From Candidatus Woesearchaeota archaeon (lineage in GTDB: Archaea > Nanobdellota > Nanobdellia > Woesearchaeales > ARS49): a stretch of 49,511 nucleotides of DNA. Below, one piece after another: positions 17,682 through 26,285 of the stretch; positions within the stretch are counted from its first letter, which is position 1; each line of letters begins with the position of its first letter. The DNA is taken from positions 1 to 49,511 of the forward strand of contig JAHFOI010000004.1 of the NCBI GenBank assembly GCA_023266895.1, given 5' to 3'. The position numbers were made by a program, and so were the translations under genes. Under the pieces are notes generated by a model. The model was not told the origin of the DNA. It saw only the letters and a program-made list of their open reading frames with translations, and did no database searches.

Positions 17682-18986
17682 ATGAGTAACGCAAGGCAGA
17701 TAGATAACACTCTTGAAGAAAGAATAACTCTTTTGAAGGCTCTTGAGAGCGGAAATGCTCGCGTTAGAAAAAAAAGCATTAGAGCACTTACTTCAGGAGC
17801 ATACACTACTCAAGAAATTGAATTTGCGCAACATGCTTTGGATACAAGAACTTGTTGGGAAGGGCAACCTTTCTTATGTTCTCTTGATCAAGGACTTATA
17901 AAAGAATATGTGCAGTCTCAAGATGCTACGGCTTTTGAGCAAATTACTGAACCTTTAGCAAGAACAGCTTACACTGCAGAAGAAGTTCTTACAGGTATTA
18001 GTGGTTTTTTATCAAAACAAGAACATGCAGTGTTGCGCAGTATTGTTCGCGCTACAAAAGGCACTAGTTTATTTTTGCCAACAACAGGTCTTGATCTACA
18101 AAGTATTCGTGAAAATTTAGAAAAGTTATGCGTGTTTGCTGCTGTAAAAACACTTAAGAAACTGCTTCCTTCATTTGATTTGCGTGCATGGCCTAAAGTT
18201 CGCATTTACAAGACTGCTCTTGAAACTGTTTGCAAACTTGTTGAAGCAAACAAACAAAGACTTTCCATTCGTCAAGCAAGAGAATATGCAGGTGTTGGCA
18301 GTGATAACACAGTCATTACGTGGTGGAATCGTCTTGGACTTTCGCCGACTCATTTGCAGACTGGAAAGATTTCTGAAGAACAAGAAGATCTGCTTTGTGA
18401 TGCACACAAAAAAGGATTTTCTGTAGGTCAAGCGGCACGTTATGCGCGAGTGTGTAAGAAAACCACTCAGTTCTATTGGCGAGCCAAAGGTTTTTCTCCA
18501 AACTATGCTGTAGGCAAACCATCTATTGAAAGATTGCCCTGCATTCATGAACGTGCAATAGCTTGCTACGGGAGCGGGTTGAGCGATTCTGAAGCAGGAG
18601 TTCAACTTGACATCTCAAAGTACAGTGTTCAAAGGCTTTGGAAAAAAAAACTTCCAGAGTATAGCTCAAGACTTAGTGATAAGGTGCTATTGAGGCTGTA
18701 TTCTTCGCTCAAAATTCGTGAATCAAGAGCAAGCGTGAGTAAAAAAACAAAAATGTCAGGCCTCACAATTCAAAGAGCATGGATGCAAATGAGAAAACGC
18801 ATGATAAAACACCCCCAAAAAAGCTTTCAATCATGCACAGCTATACCTTTTTCAAAAAGACGTAAAGTTCAAGAAGGTTTTTATGCAGGATTAACAGATC
18901 AAGGCATAGCTACGTATGCAGGAGTGGGATACTGCACTGTTCGCAAAGAACTCGGGTTTAGTAATGAGAATTGGATAATTTACTAA
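17682..18986 (+). CDS. Multi-HTH repeat protein, function unknown
   Basis: Tandem HTH-like units: SIRQAREYAGVGSDNTVITWWNRLGLS; SVGQAARYARVCKKTTQFYWRAKGFS; SDSEAGVQLDISKYSVQRLWKKKL; TDQGIATYAGVGYCTVRKELGFS. Confidence 0.65.
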   Translation: MSNARQIDNTLEERITLLKALESGNARVRKKSIRALTSGAYTTQEIEFAQHALDTRTCWEGQPFLCSLDQGLIKEYVQSQDATAFEQITEPLARTAYTAEEVLTGISGFLSKQEHAVLRSIVRATKGTSLFLPTTGLDLQSIRENLEKLCVFAAVKTLKKLLPSFDLRAWPKVRIYKTALETVCKLVEANKQRLSIRQAREYAGVGSDNTVITWWNRLGLSPTHLQTGKISEEQEDLLCDAHKKGFSVGQAARYARVCKKTTQFYWRAKGFSPNYAVGKPSIERLPCIHERAIACYGSGLSDSEAGVQLDISKYSVQRLWKKKLPEYSSRLSDKVLLRLYSSLKIRESRASVSKKTKMSGLTIQRAWMQMRKRMIKHPQKSFQSCTAIPFSKRRKVQEGFYAGLTDQGIATYAGVGYCTVRKELGFSNENWIIY

Positions 18987-19279
18987 TATCGTGGTGCTTT
19001 TTTGGTGATATCTTTTGATGCAAAATTACGATAGTTTTCTGTTAGAGTGATTACTCCTGAATATTGTGCACCGTATATTAATCTGAGCGCAAGAGTCATG
19101 CCATTATTTTTATCAGTGAAACCCTCTCTATCTATTTGGTGTGTAAAATCACCCATGCAAACTATTTTACCTTTACGTTTTGCTTGTGGTAAAATACTTA
19201 TCAGCATGTCTGCTTTTGCAGTTTGTGTTTCATCTAAAAGTGCAATATCAAAATTAGCACCTCGTGCTTTTTGAGGCAT
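18983..19279 (-). pseudogene. PhoH-like ATPase fragment (Walker B to C-terminus only)
   Basis: FDIALLDETQTAKADMLISILPQAKRKGKIVCMGDFTHQIDREG...LTENYRN; no Walker A region. Confidence 0.55.
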
Positions 19280-19366
19280 TTTTTTGTGTATTCCACACCG
19301 CTATGTTCTTTTGTAACTCCTGAAGAATAGAAACTCTTATAAGCTGTGCGGGTGATCTAAAACAAA

Positions 19367-21169
19367 ATGGTGCCAGAGATCGAAGTTAAAGAAAAATGGA
19401 AAACTGTTTACGTTTTTGACACGAATGTTGTCATAAATCAAGCATTCGCTCCTCATATTCTTGCAGGTAATGGTGCAGTTGTTAATGAAAAAACAGGAAA
19501 TCCACTTGCAGATAGACTTACGCCACCACAGCCTCATGATGAGGGCCCTAATGTAGTGGTCTGTTCAAGCATAGTTCATGGAGAGCTTGATAGCTTAGCT
19601 CATTCTGAAAGAAATGATGGAGTAAGGATTTCTGCGAGAGAGGCAAGCAGAGTTATTGATGACATCACTACCAGTCAAAATAGATTTGTTGAAAGAGATA
19701 TGTTAGGAGTTACTCTTGATAATGGGGGAAAGTTTTTTTTTTATGAGCATGATGAAGAGCTTTTTTTGAGCAAACCAAAATACAATTCAGGTGCTGATGA
19801 TCGGCTGATTTTTGATATGATTCAGCTTATGACTAAAGACTTGAGTACACCGACCAGATATCAATTTGTGAGTGATGATACTAATGCACGCACACGTTGC
19901 CGAGTTAGGTGTGCACAATTGCTTAGCGATAAACCAAATAAAGAAATGTTGTTAGAATTTTGCACAGCGCCTTTTAGATATGAACGAATTCATGATCCCT
20001 ATGCTCGCTATCCGGGAAGAGTGGTGGTAGATTGCGATAGTGTATTTTTGAAAAATGCAATGAAAGGACCATTGGTATTATCTGCACCTGTTGTTCCAGA
20101 ACATGTGTACAGACTGAAATTAAAACCTAACCAGTTTCTTGAGCTACGTTGTCAAGATCTTGTGGCATATTCGCAGGTGGAACAAACTAATGATGGGCTG
20201 GTTATTCGGCCATTAAAGTATGAAGAAAGAATGCAAAAGTTGTTTGACCTAACAAAGTATGATGCCTTAGAAAAAATTCCGATACCTACAACTCTTACTA
20301 TGCAAGAAGTAAACCATTTGCTTAAGAGATTGTCAAGAGCAGATAGAAAAATAATTCTTGATTTAAAAAAAGAAGCTAAAGATGAAGAAACTCCTGAGAC
20401 TCTCGCTCTGCTCTATAGGCAAGCATATTGGCGGGCTGTTGAATGCGGATCAGGCCCTTTACAGGGAGGAGAATCTCCTTTGCGAGGGTATGCTTTTAAT
20501 GCAGGTTTACGACCCATGCAACAGCAAAAGCTGGCAGCAGAGCTTTTATTTGGACCCACGCCTTTGGTGTCCTTGTTGGGTCCAGGAGGTTGTGGCAAAA
20601 CACTTTGGGCAACTTATTGTGGTTTTGCTGAAGTTGCAGCTGGGAACTATCGCTCTCTCAAATACATTCGACCACTCATAGGACTTGATGAAGGAATTGG
20701 TTGGCTTCCCGGAGATCGAGGGAAAAAACTTGCACCGTGGATGGCACCAATTGGTAATGCAATCAGAAGAACATTTGGTGTTAATAGAGAGTTGTGGACG
20801 AAACCTGAGACTACACAAAAAATGGTTGCAATGGAAGCAGCAGGTATTCTTGAACTTGAAGTACCTACGTTTCAGGCTGGAGATCAATGGGATAATCAGT
20901 ATGTCATTATTGATGAAGCTCATTTACTTACAAGAAAACAATTGAAATTGCTTATTTCACGAGCAGGTGATAATTGCAAAGTTATCGTTCTTGGGGATCC
21001 TGAACAAACTGGTAGTGTAGAAAGACCGCACTTTCAGGTAAATCAGTGGAATAATGGTTTGGCACACCTGGTAGATAAGTTAGCAGGTGATCCCTTGTAT
21101 GGGCACGTGACTCTTCCAACTCAGTGCATATACCGAAGTCAGGTTGCAAAACTTGCGGAGAGACTATGA
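19367..21169 (+). CDS. PIN-PhoH fusion (PhoH2-type ATPase/ribonuclease)
   Basis: N-terminal PIN (VYVFDTNVVINQ ... SIVHGELDSL); C-terminal PhoH (LLGPGGCGKTLWATYCG; VIIDEAHLLTRKQLKLLISRAG; VIVLGDPEQT). Confidence 0.9.
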   Translation: MVPEIEVKEKWKTVYVFDTNVVINQAFAPHILAGNGAVVNEKTGNPLADRLTPPQPHDEGPNVVVCSSIVHGELDSLAHSERNDGVRISAREASRVIDDITTSQNRFVERDMLGVTLDNGGKFFFYEHDEELFLSKPKYNSGADDRLIFDMIQLMTKDLSTPTRYQFVSDDTNARTRCRVRCAQLLSDKPNKEMLLEFCTAPFRYERIHDPYARYPGRVVVDCDSVFLKNAMKGPLVLSAPVVPEHVYRLKLKPNQFLELRCQDLVAYSQVEQTNDGLVIRPLKYEERMQKLFDLTKYDALEKIPIPTTLTMQEVNHLLKRLSRADRKIILDLKKEAKDEETPETLALLYRQAYWRAVECGSGPLQGGESPLRGYAFNAGLRPMQQQKLAAELLFGPTPLVSLLGPGGCGKTLWATYCGFAEVAAGNYRSLKYIRPLIGLDEGIGWLPGDRGKKLAPWMAPIGNAIRRTFGVNRELWTKPETTQKMVAMEAAGILELEVPTFQAGDQWDNQYVIIDEAHLLTRKQLKLLISRAGDNCKVIVLGDPEQTGSVERPHFQVNQWNNGLAHLVDKLAGDPLYGHVTLPTQCIYRSQVAKLAERL

Positions 21170-21666
21170 ACTTCTATAGTTTGTGTAAAGCTTTGGATGA
21201 CCCTACCCAAGTTGGTTGTGCAGTTCTTGATGCAGTTTTCACATCGCGTGCGCTCCATCGTGAGGTTTATCATGATGCAAGAAGGTGCCAAGATTATAGA
21301 AACAGAGAATGTAATGCTATACTTGTCCGGCTTGAAAAAATTGTGGGTGGAGAAAGAATTTTGCCAAAAGATCTTCTTGAAAAGCATCATGACAGACTTG
21401 ATAAGTGGAGCAACATATATGACCTATTTTTCTTGTATCATGCATTCAAGTTTATTTGTCAAGCAGAACCCCGTACTGAAGAGTCCATTACAATTATTGC
21501 ACAAGAAGTTGGTGGTTTGGTATTGCAGTGTGCCCGCAAAAAACCAGCTGAAATTGAAGAATATCAGAAAGAAGCTGAGAAACCTCGCGTTGAATACCTG
21601 CGTATGCTTGAAGAGTCAGCAAATATGGTGCGAAGAAGAACAAAAGTTGTTCTTGAGGTAAAATAA
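21166..21666 (+). CDS. Hypothetical protein, ATGA-coupled to PIN-PhoH
   Basis: Start ATG overlaps PIN-PhoH stop TGA (21166-21169); helical, charged. Confidence 0.65.
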   Translation: MNFYSLCKALDDPTQVGCAVLDAVFTSRALHREVYHDARRCQDYRNRECNAILVRLEKIVGGERILPKDLLEKHHDRLDKWSNIYDLFFLYHAFKFICQAEPRTEESITIIAQEVGGLVLQCARKKPAEIEEYQKEAEKPRVEYLRMLEESANMVRRRTKVVLEVK

Positions 21667-21686
21667 TTTCTGTTGATCACAATTCT

Positions 21687-22277
21687 CTACTTTTTCTGCT
21701 TCATCACTTCTCTTTTTGCTTTGTCTGAGATGATTGCACTGTTGCCTGAGGGATCTTCTATGGTGAGGGTTATTTTTTCTTCGCCCCAGAAGACTTTTTG
21801 GAGTTTCTTGAGTAAATTCTTTGCTTTAGTTTTGTCCTCGTCATCTTCAGCGCTTTCTTTCAAACTTTCTACTTGGTCTTTGATGCGATTAAGCACGCCT
21901 TCAACAGTTGTAATAAATCCTTCACTTACTGGTCCGGGTTCAATGCTGCCCACATACGGTATTTTAATCAGTCCTTCACTTGAACGCACAACACGGCAAT
22001 TCAAATCCTCTTTTGAACTCACTTCTAAAGACCACTTGCATGCTTCTTTTTGTTCAGCAGCTTCAACATCTGACTTGTGATACTTGCAGTTTTCGCAATT
22101 CATGCCAAAAATAAGCAGTGTGCCAAAGTACGGCACCTCAACATCAGCTTCGCTCAGGGTGAGGCTTTTTTGGTTGCACATGGGACAATGCTGGTGTTTA
22201 AGCATTGCAAGAGGTGGTGTTTCCATGATTGAATCACACGAAGTTTTGTTTAAAAGCATTGTGGTTTGCTCCATCAT
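21687..22277 (-). CDS. ZPR1 zinc-finger domain protein
   Basis: CPMCNQKSLTLSEADVEVPYFGTLLIFGMNCENCKYHKSDV; C4 zinc finger; PYVGSIEPGPVSEGFITTVEGVL. Confidence 0.92.
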   Translation of the reverse strand: MMEQTTMLLNKTSCDSIMETPPLAMLKHQHCPMCNQKSLTLSEADVEVPYFGTLLIFGMNCENCKYHKSDVEAAEQKEACKWSLEVSSKEDLNCRVVRSSEGLIKIPYVGSIEPGPVSEGFITTVEGVLNRIKDQVESLKESAEDDEDKTKAKNLLKKLQKVFWGEEKITLTIEDPSGNSAIISDKAKREVMKQKK

Positions 22278-22594
22278 TTGTGGTCACCACCAATCTGAAT
22301 CTCTAATTGGTTTTCAGAAGGCTTTTTTCTTGGCGTGGAGTCTGTTTCTATGATCACTTTATCTGAGATGTCGGGTTTTATTGAAGAAGAGGGTGTTTGA
22401 TTTTTTTCTTTGCTAAGTTGATGGCTCAAATATGCTAATCCTGCAGTGGCGCATAATGCACCAAGCATGGCGAGCAAAACAACACGTTCAATTTTGTTTT
22501 TTGTGCCTTGACTTATTCCGTAGACACTATTTCTGGTGATTAAATTAGGGTTATAATCAGTTTTAGGATCAGACTCTTCATAATCATTTTTCAT
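22274..22594 (-). CDS. Small single-TM protein
   Basis: RVVLLAMLGALCATAGLAYLS TM; overlaps ZPR1 gene start by 4 nt. Confidence 0.5.
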   Translation of the reverse strand: MKNDYEESDPKTDYNPNLITRNSVYGISQGTKNKIERVVLLAMLGALCATAGLAYLSHQLSKEKNQTPSSSIKPDISDKVIIETDSTPRKKPSENQLEIQIGGDHK

Positions 22595-22709
22595 ACAAAC
22601 ACCAGTCTTTGGTGAGAGTTGCAAGTATATAAATGTTTCGTTACTGTTGTCACTTGCCAATGAGTAACTCAATAATGTTTAAAAACATCACGCTAGTTCT
22701 GTCTACACC

Positions 22710-23384
22710 ATGTCAAAACCTGTGTTAACACCTGCAGAATATGATCTTATAAACTGGGAAAAGCCAGGTGTGTTGTATAGAGGAACTTTTCATAATCCTT
22801 TTGAAACAAGGACACTTAAATCAGTTTGTTCTTCAAGAAGTCCAACTTATTTTGGAGCTTATTTTCGAGGAGTTGAATCAACTTGTTGTACTCCTTGGTT
22901 GGTGGAGGCTATTTGTTATGCAAATCAACGAAATTTGGATGTCTTCAGTCAAACAGGGGGTGGTTGGGAAGGATATCCCTTCACGCGTCACCCACTCATT
23001 CTTGCAATAAATGTTACACCTTACAAAAAAAATCTCAGACATTGCGAAGCAGAAGGATTTGAAATAACTGTGCCAATACACCTGGAACACCTTGCAGTAG
23101 TGTATTCTGCATTTGAAAATAACCTTGACAAGCATCTTAATCCTTTGATCGCAGAGTCAAAGAATTTAAAACAAGAAATAACTTACCTAAACAACAGAGC
23201 AAACCCCAAACACAACTTATTTGCAGCATCACCATCTAAGGAAGCACGTAATAAATTGCTTTTATTAGGTTTTGGTCCGAAAATGTCATCCTATACTCAA
23301 GAAGAACATAAAAAAATACAAGAATGGCTTGAAATCATGAGCGCATTTTTCAAGCCAGAAAATGCTGCTCCCAAACCTTTATGA
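22710..23384 (+). CDS. Hypothetical protein
   Basis: 224-aa ORF with own start; no clear family. Confidence 0.6.
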   Translation: MSKPVLTPAEYDLINWEKPGVLYRGTFHNPFETRTLKSVCSSRSPTYFGAYFRGVESTCCTPWLVEAICYANQRNLDVFSQTGGGWEGYPFTRHPLILAINVTPYKKNLRHCEAEGFEITVPIHLEHLAVVYSAFENNLDKHLNPLIAESKNLKQEITYLNNRANPKHNLFAASPSKEARNKLLLLGFGPKMSSYTQEEHKKIQEWLEIMSAFFKPENAAPKPL

Positions 23385-23405
23385 AAAAGTCCTTGTTTGA
23401 TTCGT

Positions 23406-23636
23406 TCATGCTTTTCCCACCAATTCTTGGCCTTCTTGAGTTACTCGCGTAGTTGCGAGCTCTTGAATCACTTCAATAGGCTCACTATCTTTTTTTGGCA
23501 GTACAAGAAAGTATGGCTCAAACAATGAATTTTGTACACAAATTTGTGCACCATCAGTTGTCCGACCATACACGTGAATAACTGCTTTATCATTCATTAT
23601 TTTGTACTAAACATCCAATGGATACAATAACAGCTT
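23406..23636 (-). pseudogene. Family B DNA polymerase N-terminal remnant
   Basis: KLLLYPLDV*YKIMNDKAVIHVYGRTTDGAQICVQNSLFEPYFLVLPKKDS...ELVGKA*: PolB N-terminal pattern with in-frame stop and truncation. Confidence 0.6.
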
Positions 23637-23647
23637 TACCACGACAA

Positions 23648-23902
23648 AAATGAAAACTCCCAACCACCCCAAGGGTTGCTCGCTTTGGCTCGCAATCCTC
23701 GCCTGCTGTCTCGGAGTGGGGTATCTCTATACACGCAAGAGGAGTTGTCAAAAGTTAGCTTTTGAGCACCTTCTCGCAAAAACTCAAAGGTTTCAATGTT
23801 TCATAACCCTCAAAAATTTTATTCACCCAGTCACCGCAACATCACTGCGGTTCTGAAGTTGCAAGCTACTCGCAACCAAGCGGTGGGGTATGAAACAAAT
23901 CA
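23648..23902. mobile_element. Repeat family 2, copy A (long form)
   Basis: Near-identical flanks to 41040-41200 plus two inserted palindromic modules; AAAT at both ends. Confidence 0.75.
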
Positions 23903-24051
23903 AGATGCAGGAGCACAGAAGTGTGGTGGTGAAATCAGCTCTGATGAAATGTGAGTTGATGCTACTGAGGTAAGTGTGTTGTTTTATGGATGAGTTGCAG
24001 TTCTTAATTAATTGTCGTATTCTTTAAATACTCCTTTTAGCTAGGTGTTGC

Positions 24052-24912
24052 ATGGAATATGGTTTTTCATTTAAAGGACCGCCTGTAGTTACGGCAGTGT
24101 TAGTTGCGCTTTGTTTTGTTCTTGCTGCAGGAGCTTTTTACGCAATCTCAATAGCAAATAATGTGCCTCTCTTCATTTCCTGCATATTGCTTATTGTTGG
24201 AGGAATATTTTTTTGCATAGGACTTTCTCAGTGGAAGCTCAAACGCATTATAGAAAACACCCCTACCTCAACTGTGAGAAGTCTTGCCATGGGACTTGTT
24301 GAAATCACTGGCACAGTAGCAAAGCCGTTTACGACATGGCTTACGAGCCCCTTTACTCGCAATCCTTGCACCTTTTACTATGCAGAAATCCAAGAGCTAC
24401 GACGTCAAGGCAAGCGTTCAGAATGGGTGACCTTGTTTAAAAAAAATGAGTGGGTTGCTTTTTACGCAAAAGACAAGACAGGCAGTGTATTAGTTGATCC
24501 TGCAGGCGCAACAATTGACAGCACAGCAGTCTATCAAACCCAAACCGGCTTGTTTAGTGGCGTGCCAATACCAATTGTTGAATTTTGCACAAAAAACAAC
24601 ATAGGCATTAGAAGCTGGCTTGGCATGAGCAAGACTCTGAAATTCACAGAAAAAATACTTCCTGCAAAAAGCAAAATATATGTTCTTGGCACTGCAAAAG
24701 ACAACCCTCATGTTAAAGATGGTACAGCACAGCAAAACAGTGATGACATCATGATACAGCAAGACAAGCGCAACCCTTACTACATTTCAGACAAGTCAGA
24801 AAAAGAAGTCCTCACCTCTTTTGCATGGAAAGTCACTGCCTGTCTTGCAGGTGGAGGTACAGGTATTGTTGCAGGAATCGTGCTTGCAGTCATAGGATTT
24901 GGAATGGGGTGA
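24052..24912 (+). CDS. GIDE-domain-like membrane protein
   Basis: Two N-terminal TMs; GLVEITGTVAKPFTTWLTSPFTRNPCTFYYAEIQE; C-terminal TM; typical LemA partner architecture. Confidence 0.7.
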   Translation: MEYGFSFKGPPVVTAVLVALCFVLAAGAFYAISIANNVPLFISCILLIVGGIFFCIGLSQWKLKRIIENTPTSTVRSLAMGLVEITGTVAKPFTTWLTSPFTRNPCTFYYAEIQELRRQGKRSEWVTLFKKNEWVAFYAKDKTGSVLVDPAGATIDSTAVYQTQTGLFSGVPIPIVEFCTKNNIGIRSWLGMSKTLKFTEKILPAKSKIYVLGTAKDNPHVKDGTAQQNSDDIMIQQDKRNPYYISDKSEKEVLTSFAWKVTACLAGGGTGIVAGIVLAVIGFGMG

Positions 24913-25058
24913 ATACTTTTTTTAGATTAACATTATTTAAAAAGATCACAACAGCAATGTTGTTTTATTTGCAAATGAAAAAGTATTCAAACTCATTAAA
25001 CGAAATTTTGATTCGGACTAATCCCTCTTAACAGGTTGTCATCATTAGGTGTTTCTTG

Positions 25059-25676
25059 CTATCTGCTCACAATCTTGCCAAACTCTTTTGCAGTCATTTT
25101 TTCCCAATGTTTATCAGTAAACACAATGCGTGCCATGCCGCAATCCCACAACAAAAAGTTCTGCAAGCAATGTTCAGCACCAGTTACAATAATCACTTCA
25201 GGAGGCATGAAATTACTTGTGAATAGGTTTTCTTTCACTATGCTTTCATTAATTGCACTGGCATCAATCTTGCCAGACTGTACTTGAGTTGCGAGAATCT
25301 TACAGCTATTCACAATTTCTTGCTGACCATCATAATTCACGCACAAGTTCAGAAAAAAACCATCATAATCCTTTGTTTTTTCAAAAGCTTGCTTAATCAA
25401 TTGCATTGCGTGATCAGAAACTGCATACCACCTGCCAAGCACACTTATCTTCACCTGATACTTAGTAATACCCTGCCATGAACTAAGCGCATGCACAAAT
25501 TTTCCTACAGCTTCATCAGTATCAGTAGGTACAAGAACAGTAAGCACTGGTATTTTTAGCTTGATCGCAGTTTCAACCCATTGCTCAACACGCTGTCCAA
25601 GATCTTCACGCAAGCCTTGAAGAACAATACCTACATGCTTTGGAGTTTGTGCGTGAGTTTTGGTAAATAATTGCAT
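25059..25676 (-). CDS. Divergent cis-prenyltransferase (UppS-like) lacking catalytic motifs
   Basis: FFLNLCVNYDGQQEIVNSCK and TGAEHCLQNFLLWDCGMARIVFTDKHWEKM align to UppS motifs; HVGIVLQGLRED in place of HVAxIMDGNRRWA. Confidence 0.65.
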   Translation of the reverse strand: MQLFTKTHAQTPKHVGIVLQGLREDLGQRVEQWVETAIKLKIPVLTVLVPTDTDEAVGKFVHALSSWQGITKYQVKISVLGRWYAVSDHAMQLIKQAFEKTKDYDGFFLNLCVNYDGQQEIVNSCKILATQVQSGKIDASAINESIVKENLFTSNFMPPEVIIVTGAEHCLQNFLLWDCGMARIVFTDKHWEKMTAKEFGKIVSR

Positions 25677-25691
25677 ACTATTTTCTCGGTT

Positions 25692-26261
25692 TCACTCTTG
25701 CTCATAATGTGGTGCTTGCTCTTTATAATCCTTATTTGCAAACCGCGCCATGATAAACAACAAGTCAGACAATCGATTCACGTACTGCAAGACTTCAGGA
25801 TGAATTGACTGAGTCTTGGAAAGGTAAACTAACATGCGTTCAGCACGACGACACACTGCACGCGCCACATGCAAAAAACTGCCTGCAGAAGAACCGCCTG
25901 GAAGAATAAAACTGGTTTGTTCAGGCAGTTGGGCTTCAAGACCATCGATCCATTGCTCAAGACGCTGCACGTGCGAAGGCAATACTTGAGGCACCGCAGG
26001 CGCGTCAGGACGTATGGTGGCAAGTTCTGCGCACACAGTAAACAAGTCATGCTGCACTTGTTCAACAGCCTGATGCAGAAAACCAGCACCAAGAACACCG
26101 CGCACAACGCCAAGCACGCAATTCAGTTCATCAAACGTGCCATACACGTCAACACGAAGATCGTCCTTGGAAACTCTGTCACCACCAAAAAAACCAGTCA
26201 TACCTGCATCACCCGCACGAGTGTAAATTCTGGCTTTCGGAGGGTTTGTTGATGGAGTCAT
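25692..26261 (-). CDS. Cob(I)alamin adenosyltransferase (PduO type)
   Basis: RIYTRAGDAGMTGFFGGDRVSKDDLRVDVYGTFDELNCVLG. Confidence 0.93.
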   Translation of the reverse strand: MTPSTNPPKARIYTRAGDAGMTGFFGGDRVSKDDLRVDVYGTFDELNCVLGVVRGVLGAGFLHQAVEQVQHDLFTVCAELATIRPDAPAVPQVLPSHVQRLEQWIDGLEAQLPEQTSFILPGGSSAGSFLHVARAVCRRAERMLVYLSKTQSIHPEVLQYVNRLSDLLFIMARFANKDYKEQAPHYEQE

Positions 26262-26285
26262 CTGCGTGGGTTTTAGTTCGGGATG

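Noticed and set aside
18983-18986. Overlap of convergent genes as a regulatory antisense feature
   Set aside because: A 4-nt tail overlap, common in compact genomes.
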